Positions 54,696 through 64,000 of a stretch of DNA of 64,000 nucleotides are shown here, one piece after another. The notes under the pieces were generated by a model. The model was not told the DNA's origin, did not search any database, and saw only the letters and a list, made by a program, of their open reading frames with translations. Location: assembly GCF_000429965.1 (NCBI RefSeq), contig NZ_KE387004.1:65526-129525 (forward strand). Direction: 5' to 3'. The DNA is from Desulfogranum mediterraneum DSM 13871 (GTDB lineage Bacteria; Desulfobacterota; Desulfobulbia; Desulfobulbales; Desulfobulbaceae). Both the position numbers and the translations under genes were made by a program. The stretch's first letter is position 1; the number at the start of each line of letters is the position of its first letter.

Positions 54696-54715
54696 CCGGT
54701 CCTGTCCCGGACCGG
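54696..54715. terminator. hairpin between convergent genes
   Basis: CCGGTCC pairs with GGACCGG (6-base loop) between the HDAC-like gene and the kinase gene on the opposite strand. No T-run is present. It may be a Rho-assisted end point or a 3' stabiliser for either mRNA. Confidence 0.45.
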
Positions 54716-54732
54716 TACCGGCTGAGCCGGGC

Positions 54733-57183
54733 TCAGTGATCCTTGCCCGGCTCTTCCCCCTGGTTAAGGAGCCGGTGGACCACGGTGGCGACCTCGGCCA
54801 GCCGAAACGGTTTGCTCAGGGCAGCCGCAAAGCCATAGTCCCTGTATTTTGCGAGAATGGGATCATGGGAATAGCCGCTGGTCACCACCACCCGAGCATC
54901 GGCTGACAAGGACAGCAGCCGTTGCACCGCCTCCTTACCTCCCATCCCCGAGGGGATGGTCAAATCCATAATCACCAGATCCGGCGGCTTCCCTCCCTTG
55001 CGGGCCTGTTCATAGATCCGCAGGGCCTCTGCCCCTTCACGGGCCAGAAGAACATCATACCCCAAAAAATCGAGGATCGATGCCAGGGCATCCAGGACAA
55101 TCTGCTCGTCATCCATCACCAGGATGGTGCCGCTGCCCCTGGGCGTCTCCTCCTGGCTCGCCTGGGGCAATTCCGCCTCCTCTGCCACGGGCAGATAAAA
55201 GGTGAACAGGGCGCCTCCACCGGGGGCCTGCTCCACGTTCAGCACCCCCTGATGTCGGCTGACGATGGAATGACACACCGCCAGGCCCAACCCGTTGCCA
55301 TCCTGCTTGGTACTGAAGTAGGGGTCAAAGATATGTTTGATGACCGCTGCCGGTATCCCCGGACCGTTATCCCTCACCTGAACCTTGACATACCGCTCGC
55401 CCCCCAGCAGGGGCGGCAGTGATACGCTCGCTCGCTCAACATTGACGCAGCTGATGGTGATCTGCCCACCCGGCGCCATGGCCTGCTTGGCATTGATCAC
55501 CAGGTTCTGCATTACCTGACCGATCTGGTCACCATCCACAGAAACCGGCCAGAGATCCTCGCCAAACCGGTACACACATCTGACATCGCTGCCGGTGAGA
55601 GCGAACTGCACCGAGCCGGTGACGAGCTCTGCCAGGTCCATCGCCCGGCAGTGGGGTACCCCACCTTTGGCAAAGGTGAGGAGCTGGTTGGCCAGTCCCC
55701 TTGCCCGGAGCGCGGCCCCCTCTGTCCTGGCGACCAGCTCATGTTCGCTGCAGTCCGGAGCAAGGGCGTGGGAGAGCAGGCCCAGGTTAGCCAATATCCC
55801 CACCAGAATATTATTGAAATCATGGGCAATACCGCCGGCCAGCACCCCGATGGACATCAACTTGTCGGTCTGAATCATGGCCTCTTCCAGACGAACCCTC
55901 TCACTGACATCATCGATCCGGATAACCGCACCTTCCGTACCATTGGCAGCCAGCGGATAGATGGTGATATCTTCATAGAGGGTGTCTGCACCGGCCTGAC
56001 GACTGTTCTTGAGGGTAGGCTGTACCTGGCGGGTATGGATGGCCCTGCGCACCTCGACCATCACCTCCTCTTTGATATGGGGATAGACGCTGGCCAGGTC
56101 CCGGCCCAAGGCATCCTGCTGAAGAATGCCGGTCACCTTCTCCGCCTCCTTATTCCACTGGCTAACCTGGCCGGCGGGATTTACCCCGATGAGCACCGAA
56201 GGCATGGAGTCAACGACATTGCCCAACATCCGCCTCAGCCGGAGGGCCTCCTGATTCATCTGATGATGCTCCATGGCCACGGCCGCCAGTTGGGCCATGG
56301 TCTCCATCAGACGAGTCTCTGCAGCTTCCGGCTCCCGTAAGGCGCGGTAGTAGAGGGCAAAAGTCCCCACCACCACCCCATTGCTTGCTATGATCGGCTC
56401 AGACCAGCAGGACTGCAGCCCGGCCTTGCGAACCTCGAGCACCACCCCCTGCCAAAAGGGGTGGTGCTCAAGATCCACGCTAACCACCCGTTGCCTGCGG
56501 TATGCCGCTGTCCCGCAGGCCCCCATCGCCTCTCGAATGGGGGTTCTGTTGATGGCCTGCTGAAAAGAATCAGGCAGACGGGAGGGCACGACCTGCACCA
56601 GCCGTTTACCACTCTCATCTACCCTGAGAATGGAGGCAATCATCCCTGCAAACTCGGCTTCAGCGATCTCGATGATCATCGCCAGGATCTGTTCCAGACT
56701 GTCCCCCAGGGCCAGCCTCTTGAGCACCCTGTTCATCTGCACTTCATGATGACGAAGGCTATGCACCTCACTGACATCAGAGATAACACCATAGAGTAGA
56801 CTGCGCCCCTGGTCATCACGGATCAGGGACTTACGGGTAGAGATGGTACGGGTATTTCCCTGGGCATCCTGAATCTGCTCCACATTGGTGTGGGCGGTGC
56901 CAGAGGTATAGACCAGCTCATCCATCTCCCAGAAAACATCTGCCTGCTCCTTGGGGAAAAAATCATAATCAGATTTCCCCAACATCTCTTCGGCCCGGTG
57001 ACCGACCAGACGACAGAGCGCCGGATTGAGATAGAGCCAGCAATGGTCACGGTCCTTGACAAAGACCGGATCCGGGAGTTCATCCAGTAACTGTCGAAAA
57101 AATCGGGGAGCTCCCCCTGAGCCCACTGTGCCGGACCAGGCACCCGGCTCTCCGGCTCCTCTGCCGACCGACTCTCCTCCCAT
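54733..57183 (-). CDS. soluble PAS-GAF-PAS hybrid histidine kinase with receiver
   Basis: An 816-residue cytoplasmic kinase without membrane helices. PAS 1 (27–145, with LLDELPDPVFVKDRDHCWLY), GAF (152–310), PAS 2 (320–430), HisKA with His 454 in GGIAHDFNN, HATPase (DNGPGIP, GNGLGLAVC) and a receiver with Asp 740 in VIMDLTIPSGMGG follow in order. The last part matches the receiver of the 42660 kinase closely, so the two are paralogues in their C-terminal halves. GAGGGGAG precedes the ATG; a promoter lies at 57327–57355. The signal is unknown. Confidence 0.9.
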   Translation of the reverse strand: MGGESVGRGAGEPGAWSGTVGSGGAPRFFRQLLDELPDPVFVKDRDHCWLYLNPALCRLVGHRAEEMLGKSDYDFFPKEQADVFWEMDELVYTSGTAHTNVEQIQDAQGNTRTISTRKSLIRDDQGRSLLYGVISDVSEVHSLRHHEVQMNRVLKRLALGDSLEQILAMIIEIAEAEFAGMIASILRVDESGKRLVQVVPSRLPDSFQQAINRTPIREAMGACGTAAYRRQRVVSVDLEHHPFWQGVVLEVRKAGLQSCWSEPIIASNGVVVGTFALYYRALREPEAAETRLMETMAQLAAVAMEHHQMNQEALRLRRMLGNVVDSMPSVLIGVNPAGQVSQWNKEAEKVTGILQQDALGRDLASVYPHIKEEVMVEVRRAIHTRQVQPTLKNSRQAGADTLYEDITIYPLAANGTEGAVIRIDDVSERVRLEEAMIQTDKLMSIGVLAGGIAHDFNNILVGILANLGLLSHALAPDCSEHELVARTEGAALRARGLANQLLTFAKGGVPHCRAMDLAELVTGSVQFALTGSDVRCVYRFGEDLWPVSVDGDQIGQVMQNLVINAKQAMAPGGQITISCVNVERASVSLPPLLGGERYVKVQVRDNGPGIPAAVIKHIFDPYFSTKQDGNGLGLAVCHSIVSRHQGVLNVEQAPGGGALFTFYLPVAEEAELPQASQEETPRGSGTILVMDDEQIVLDALASILDFLGYDVLLAREGAEALRIYEQARKGGKPPDLVIMDLTIPSGMGGKEAVQRLLSLSADARVVVTSGYSHDPILAKYRDYGFAAALSKPFRLAEVATVVHRLLNQGEEPGKDH

Positions 57184-57326
57184 GCTCTCCCCTCCTCCCG
57201 CTATTATAGGTAGCTGTTTCCGACCTCAGTTGAACCTGGCCCAGAACAGGCCGGATGCCTGCCGTAAACATATTCAGCCGGCCCTGTTTGCAGGGAGAGG
57301 CTGTCGTTAGCTTGTTGACAGTGTAT

Positions 57327-57355
57327 ATTATGCGTCAAACCAGGGGCAAGGTCAA
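57327..57355 (-). promoter_or_regulatory. candidate promoter of the PAS-GAF-PAS kinase gene
   Basis: On the minus strand TTGACC (57355–57350) and CATAAT (57332–57327) are spaced by 17 bases, each with five of six consensus bases. The start near 57320 leaves a leader of about 137 bases. Confidence 0.55.
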
Positions 57356-57508
57356 TCCCGTTCCCAGACAAGATCAATGGTCCAACTGCCTGAGGAGACA
57401 ATTATTCTTGGTAATTTGTCCTTGGCTGCAGTACACTTCAGAAAGATCAGCTGCTCACTGTTCTGTGAGCATTCCCTTATGGTTACTTGCCACCCTCAAG
57501 GAGAGCAT

Positions 57509-59998
<2,490 letters not shown>

Positions 59999-60034
59999 GC
60001 CGGGCCGCAGACGCGCTGCCGGGAGGACGAGGGT

Positions 60035-60580
60035 TCAGGAGTCGAAAAAGTTCTCCCGGTAGTAGCGCAGCTCCTCGATGGACTCCCGGATATCATCCAG
60101 GGCCAGGTGGCAGTGACGCTTCTTGAAGCCGGCAGCCAGCTTCGGTGCCCAACGATGGGCCAGCTCCTTGATGGTGGAGACATCCAGAATCCGATAGTGG
60201 AAGAAGGCCTCCAGCTCGGGCATCAGCCGGCTGAGGAAATGACGGTCATGGTGAATGGAGTTGCCGCACATGGGGGAGACCCCCTCAGGGACCCACTGTT
60301 TAAGAAAGGCCAGGGTTTCCAACTCTGCCCGACGATAATCGTAGCTGCTGCTGCGGACCCGCTTGATCAGCCCGGAGCGGCCGTGATGATCAGCGTTCCA
60401 CTCATCCATGGCCGTCAGGATCTCCTCGGGATGGTGGATGGCCAGAACCGGCCCCTCGGCAATGACCTCCAGATCCGGGGCAGTGACAATGGTCGCAACC
60501 TCCAGGATGTGATCGGCCAAGGGGTCCAGGCCGGTCATCTCCAGATCAATCCAGACCAGGTTATCATGGGCTTTCTTCAT
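60035..60580 (-). CDS. orn: oligoribonuclease
   Basis: Orn is a DEDDh 3'-5' exoribonuclease that clears 2–5 nt RNAs and pGpG from c-di-GMP turnover. The 181-residue length equals E. coli Orn. Catalytic residues appear in [10 protein letters not shown], then [12 protein letters not shown], and [11 protein letters not shown] with the active His. The ATG at 60580 is chosen because GGAG lies 7 bases upstream; an ATG two codons earlier is too close to it. Confidence 0.95.
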   Translation of the reverse strand: MKKAHDNLVWIDLEMTGLDPLADHILEVATIVTAPDLEVIAEGPVLAIHHPEEILTAMDEWNADHHGRSGLIKRVRSSSYDYRRAELETLAFLKQWVPEGVSPMCGNSIHHDRHFLSRLMPELEAFFHYRILDVSTIKELAHRWAPKLAAGFKKRHCHLALDDIRESIEELRYYRENFFDS

Positions 60581-60720
60581 ACGCATACTCCGGATGGTGC
60601 GTGGTGTGGCCGTGCTCCCTTATTTCAGAATACCTCTCCTCCGCCCAGGCTGCAAGGGCTTAAGGCACCTTTGAAAAATCTACTGTCTTAAAGTAGCCTT
60701 GTGAGATTTCCGTCCCCCTG

Positions 60721-62004
60721 CTAGAGGAGGCAGCTCGCCTGCCCTGTGGCTGCCAAGACACTGGACCAGAGGCGCCCCTTGGGATCGACCTTCTTCCTGG
60801 AGGCCGTGGCCAGGGGGATGGGGACGTGGGTAAAGCGGTTATTCCAGTGGCCCACCACCATATTGGTCAAGCCCGCCATCCCGGCATGAACCGCATAATG
60901 ACCGAGTTGGAGACAGAAGGCGGAATCATAGGCTGAAGCAGGCATGGAACGGATCATATAACTGGGATCAATATACTTGAGCGAAAGCTCCAGCCCCCGC
61001 TCATGGAAGTGGCGCCTGATCTCATCACGCAACAGCACTCCGATGTCTCCCAGCTTACGGTTACCCGAGGCATCCTCTCCCAACTCATCGCCAAAGAGAT
61101 TCTGGCCCGCCCCTTCGCCCACCACGATCACCGCATGCCCCCTGAGGCGGAGGCGATGTTCCAGCTCTCGAAGCAGGCCCACCAGGGTGAAGCCCACCTC
61201 AGGGATCAGGCAGAAGTTGACCTCATTGTTGGCCAGGGCGGCTGAGGCCGCAATAAAGCCGGACTCACGGCCCATCAGTTTGACCAGGCCAACACCGTTA
61301 CGGGCACCGACCGCCTCCACATGGGCGGTATAGGTGGAATGCCTGGACTCTGCCACCGCGGTCTCATAGCCAAAGGAAAAGTCCACGTGGCTGATGTCGT
61401 TATCAATGGTTTTGGGGATACCGATGACCGCGATGGGAAGGCCGCGACGCCCGATCTCCTCGGCAATGGCCACGGCCCCGCGCAGGGTACCGTCGCCGCC
61501 GATGGTGAAGAGAATACCGATATCCAACTGGACCAGGGTATCCACCATGACCGTGATCTCCTGGGGCCCCCGGGAAGAACCCAGCAGACTGCCCCCCTGT
61601 TGGTGGATCCCCCCTACCAGCTCAGGGGTAAGCTCCATGGGGCTATGGTAGTAGGCAGGATTCAAGCCTTCATAACCATAACGAAAGCCCAGTACCTTGC
61701 GCACCTTATAGTGGAAGTGGAGGCTGAGAACGATGGCCCTGATCACGTCGTTGACCCCGGGACAGAGGCCGCCGCAGGTGACGATGCCGCAGGAGAGGGT
61801 GGAGGGATCAAAATAGATCTCCTCTCTGGGACCGGCGATATCAAAAGAAGGCGGCCGGCTCCCCTGCTCCAGGTAGGGTTCAATATCCTTGAACTGATTA
61901 TGGTAGAGCACAGATTCAGTGGCAGCGGTAAACTGAACCCCCTCCATGGGCGAGGGGTGGCAGCACTCCCCCAGTCTCTGGATCAGACAATCTTCCGCTT
62001 TCAT
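60721..62004 (-). CDS. 6-phosphofructokinase, long atypical (TP0108-like) form
   Basis: The 427-residue protein has the PFK core: GIVTCGGLCPGVNDVIRAIV, FTIGGDGTLRGA, GIPKTIDND, and KLMGRESGFIAA. The second Gly in GGDGT points to ATP use, as PPi enzymes have Asp there, while the Lys of PKTIDND is the PPi-type residue. This mixed set is the mark of the plant/protist and spirochaete TP0108-like ATP-PFK branch. It has an N-terminal extension of about 70 residues compared with E. coli PfkA. It probably works in glycolysis with the nearby glgP. Confidence 0.9.
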   Translation of the reverse strand: MKAEDCLIQRLGECCHPSPMEGVQFTAATESVLYHNQFKDIEPYLEQGSRPPSFDIAGPREEIYFDPSTLSCGIVTCGGLCPGVNDVIRAIVLSLHFHYKVRKVLGFRYGYEGLNPAYYHSPMELTPELVGGIHQQGGSLLGSSRGPQEITVMVDTLVQLDIGILFTIGGDGTLRGAVAIAEEIGRRGLPIAVIGIPKTIDNDISHVDFSFGYETAVAESRHSTYTAHVEAVGARNGVGLVKLMGRESGFIAASAALANNEVNFCLIPEVGFTLVGLLRELEHRLRLRGHAVIVVGEGAGQNLFGDELGEDASGNRKLGDIGVLLRDEIRRHFHERGLELSLKYIDPSYMIRSMPASAYDSAFCLQLGHYAVHAGMAGLTNMVVGHWNNRFTHVPIPLATASRKKVDPKGRLWSSVLAATGQASCLL

Positions 62005-62500
62005 ATAACTCTGCTCCCGCTGACGGCTATCGTTTAAAAAAAAGGATCAGCCCCATCCGTCCTGCAGCAAGGCGTCAGCCAGGTCAGACCATGGCTGCCA
62101 TCTTGGCTCTCACCTACCTCTATGGTATAGTTCCTGCCCCTGATCTGCAATGATTATTCAACAAAGCCGATAACATCCCTCTGAGATAGCCTCAGCTGGG
62201 CCAAACCAGGGCGCTGGTGTTCCAGCGCGGCACGAGCTGCAAAGTTTCCAGCCTCCCGGGACAGGCGACCCCAGAGAGAGACGCCAGCGGCCTGGGAGAG
62301 CATTTCCGCCATAACCTGCTAAGCCGGGGCCTCGGGAGAAAAGATCTCCCCATGGACGATAGCCTATGGTCAATCCCCGTAAAATATGGCACACTTCAGG
62401 CGCTGCAACCGACACCGGCGGAGGGAATGCGCCCTCGGTGCTCGATCCACAGCCCAGGGCAGAGGGCCTGGGCCAACCTTTTTGGCAGGAGTGCGACCCC
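62005..62500. other. divergent intergenic region between pfk and the flavoprotein gene
   Basis: About 500 bases with promoters expected in both directions. A T9 run lies near 62033 on the minus strand just ahead of pfk. No hexamer pair was strong enough to name, and no RNA gene was seen. Confidence 0.45.
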
Positions 62501-63901
62501 ATGGATAGTGTTTCAGCTGAGAACACCTTTGATGTCATCATCGTCGGCGGAGGACCAGCCGGCCTCTTTGCCGCCTACTATCTCTGCGAACACTCCTCCC
62601 TGAAGGTGGTGGTGATCGAGCAGGGCAAACTCCCCCTGCAGCGCAGCTGTCCCATCGGCGACAAGGGCTGCATCAGGTGTCAACCCTGCAACATCCTCTG
62701 CGGCGTGGGTGGGGCAGGTCTCTTCTCCGACGGCAAGCTCAACTTCATCCACAAGCTGGGCAAGACCGACCTCACCCAGTTCCTTCCCACCAGCGCAGCC
62801 TGTGCCCTGATCGATGAGACGGAGGCCATCTTCAACCGCTTCGGCATGGATGGGCGGGTCTACCCCACCGACACCGAGGCCGCCTATGCCATCCGCAAGG
62901 AGGCCAGAAAATCCGGAATCGACCTGCTGGTAATCAAACAAAAGCACCTGGGCAGCGACAACCTCCCCGGCCACATCGACGCCATGCGCCGCTACATTGC
63001 CGAGCGCGGGGTGGCCTTTCACTCCTCCGAGCGAGTGGAAGATATCACCGTGAAAGACGATGCAGTGACCGGGGTCATCACCAGCAAGGGGACCTACCGC
63101 GCCCCCCATGTCATCCTGGCTCCCGGTCGGGTCGGGGCGGAGTGGGTGGCCGGGGTGGCCAAACGCAATCAGATTAACATCTCCCAACGGGGGATCGAGG
63201 TCGGCGTCCGGGTGGAGGTCCACAACGAGATCATGCAGGACCTCTGTTCGATCATCTACGATCCCACCTTCTTCATCCGGACCTCCAAGTACGATGACCA
63301 GACCCGCACCTTCTGCACCAACTTCGGCGGTTATGTGGCCCTGGAGAACTATCAGGATTTTGTCTGCGTCAACGGCCACGCCCTGATGGAGAAGAAATCA
63401 GACAATGCCAACTTTGCCTTCCTCTCCAAGGTGGTGCTCACCGACCCGGTGGAGGATAACCAGGCCTATGGAGAGTCCATCGGCAAACTGGCCACCCTAA
63501 TCGGCGGGGGCAAACCGATTCTCCAGCGCTACGGCGATCTGAAACGGGGCCGGCGTTCCACCTGGAACCGGATCAAAAACAGCTATATCGAGCCCACCCT
63601 GACCAATGTCACCTGCGGCGACATCGCCATGGCCCTGCCGGAGCGGATCCTCTCCAACCTGGTGGATGGCCTGGAGCAGCTCAACCAGATCGTCCCCGGG
63701 GTGGCCAACGACGAGACCCTGCTCTATGCCCCGGAGATCAAGTTCTTTGCCACCCAGGTCGAAAGCGACAACAACCTGGAGACCAGGATCACAGGCCTGT
63801 TCATAGCCGGTGACGGCCCTGGGGTGGCCGGTAATATCGTTTCCGCCACAGCCACGGCCCTGATCCCCTCCAAGGAGATTATCCGCAGGGCAACCGACTA
63901 A
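62501..63901 (+). CDS. FAD-dependent dehydrogenase-like protein (COG2509 type)
   Basis: The 466-residue protein starts MDSVSAENTFDVIIVGGGPA with the FAD-binding fold at residues 10–35. CPIGDKGCIRCQPCNILCGVGGAGLFSDGKL, which I describe in parts, is a Cys-rich motif near 52–80 typical of this family. The C-terminal GLFIAGDGPGVAGNIVSATA closes the FAD site. COG2509 members are uncharacterised flavoproteins, often called FAD-dependent dehydrogenases; the Cys set could bind a metal or cluster. The ATG at 62501 has AGGAG about 10 bases ahead. No operon partner is visible in the window. Confidence 0.88.
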   Translation: MDSVSAENTFDVIIVGGGPAGLFAAYYLCEHSSLKVVVIEQGKLPLQRSCPIGDKGCIRCQPCNILCGVGGAGLFSDGKLNFIHKLGKTDLTQFLPTSAACALIDETEAIFNRFGMDGRVYPTDTEAAYAIRKEARKSGIDLLVIKQKHLGSDNLPGHIDAMRRYIAERGVAFHSSERVEDITVKDDAVTGVITSKGTYRAPHVILAPGRVGAEWVAGVAKRNQINISQRGIEVGVRVEVHNEIMQDLCSIIYDPTFFIRTSKYDDQTRTFCTNFGGYVALENYQDFVCVNGHALMEKKSDNANFAFLSKVVLTDPVEDNQAYGESIGKLATLIGGGKPILQRYGDLKRGRRSTWNRIKNSYIEPTLTNVTCGDIAMALPERILSNLVDGLEQLNQIVPGVANDETLLYAPEIKFFATQVESDNNLETRITGLFIAGDGPGVAGNIVSATATALIPSKEIIRRATD

Positions 63902-64000
63902 GACCAGGCGTGGCCGCTGGCTGAGGCAAGGCGACCTGGCACGGTCCTGCCCGGCCCGTTCAGCCCCCGCCGTTCCCCACCCCATAACTCACAACCAAGG

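Overview
The window comes from a GC-rich sulfate-reducing (or sulfur-disproportionating) bacterium of the Desulfobacterota. A member of the Desulfobulbales is my best guess. The basis is a complete aprBA–qmoABC set, a classic rpoB/rplL-to-tuf ribosomal cluster, tetraheme cytochromes and NrfC/NrfD-type membrane modules, and many PAS-containing hybrid kinases. No rRNA, CRISPR array, prophage or insertion sequence was seen.

Layout. Bases 1–7.3 kb, minus strand: a tRNA–tuf–tRNA–rpmG–secE–nusG–rplKAJL–rpoB operon driven by a near-consensus promoter upstream of tRNA-Thr; rpoB runs off the left edge. Bases 7.5–15.1 kb, minus: aprBA, qmoAB and qmoC, separated by intrinsic-terminator-like hairpins. 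Bases 15.5–24.6 kb, minus: ribF, three repeat-protein genes (TPR, HEAT-like with a zinc-ribbon start, TPR), ribE, ribBA, ribH, nusB and ftsK. Bases 25.0–25.6 kb: two tRNA-Leu(CAG) genes, each with promoter and terminator, lying in a 181-bp direct repeat.

Bases 25.9–30.6 kb hold a glycine/sarcosine/betaine-reductase (Grd) gene set. grdC and grdA (plus) converge on a selenoprotein B gene and a GrdE-family gene (minus). Both grdA and the B gene carry an in-frame UGA followed at the right distance by a SECIS-like hairpin, so both are read as selenoproteins. Residue patterns favour sarcosine or betaine over glycine as substrate. grdD is not in the window.

Bases 32.1–38.4 kb, plus: an FNR-box-preceded periplasmic nitrate reductase operon, napD–napA–tetraheme NapB-like–tetraheme cytochrome–NrfC-like Tat lipoprotein–NrfD. 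napC, napG and napH are absent here. This suggests quinol oxidation by NrfD/NrfC with electrons passed through two tetraheme cytochromes to NapA.

Bases 38.6–64 kb are a looser mixture: an ACT protein, M48 lipoprotein protease, SYLF protein, GNAT enzyme, a hybrid kinase–tag pair, a flavodoxin-fold reductase, a PAS-kinase relic, a TonB receptor–YfiR–hybrid kinase signalling unit, a HyuA-like/HDAC-like two-gene operon, a PAS-GAF-PAS hybrid kinase, glycogen phosphorylase, oligoribonuclease, a phosphofructokinase and a COG2509-type flavoprotein.
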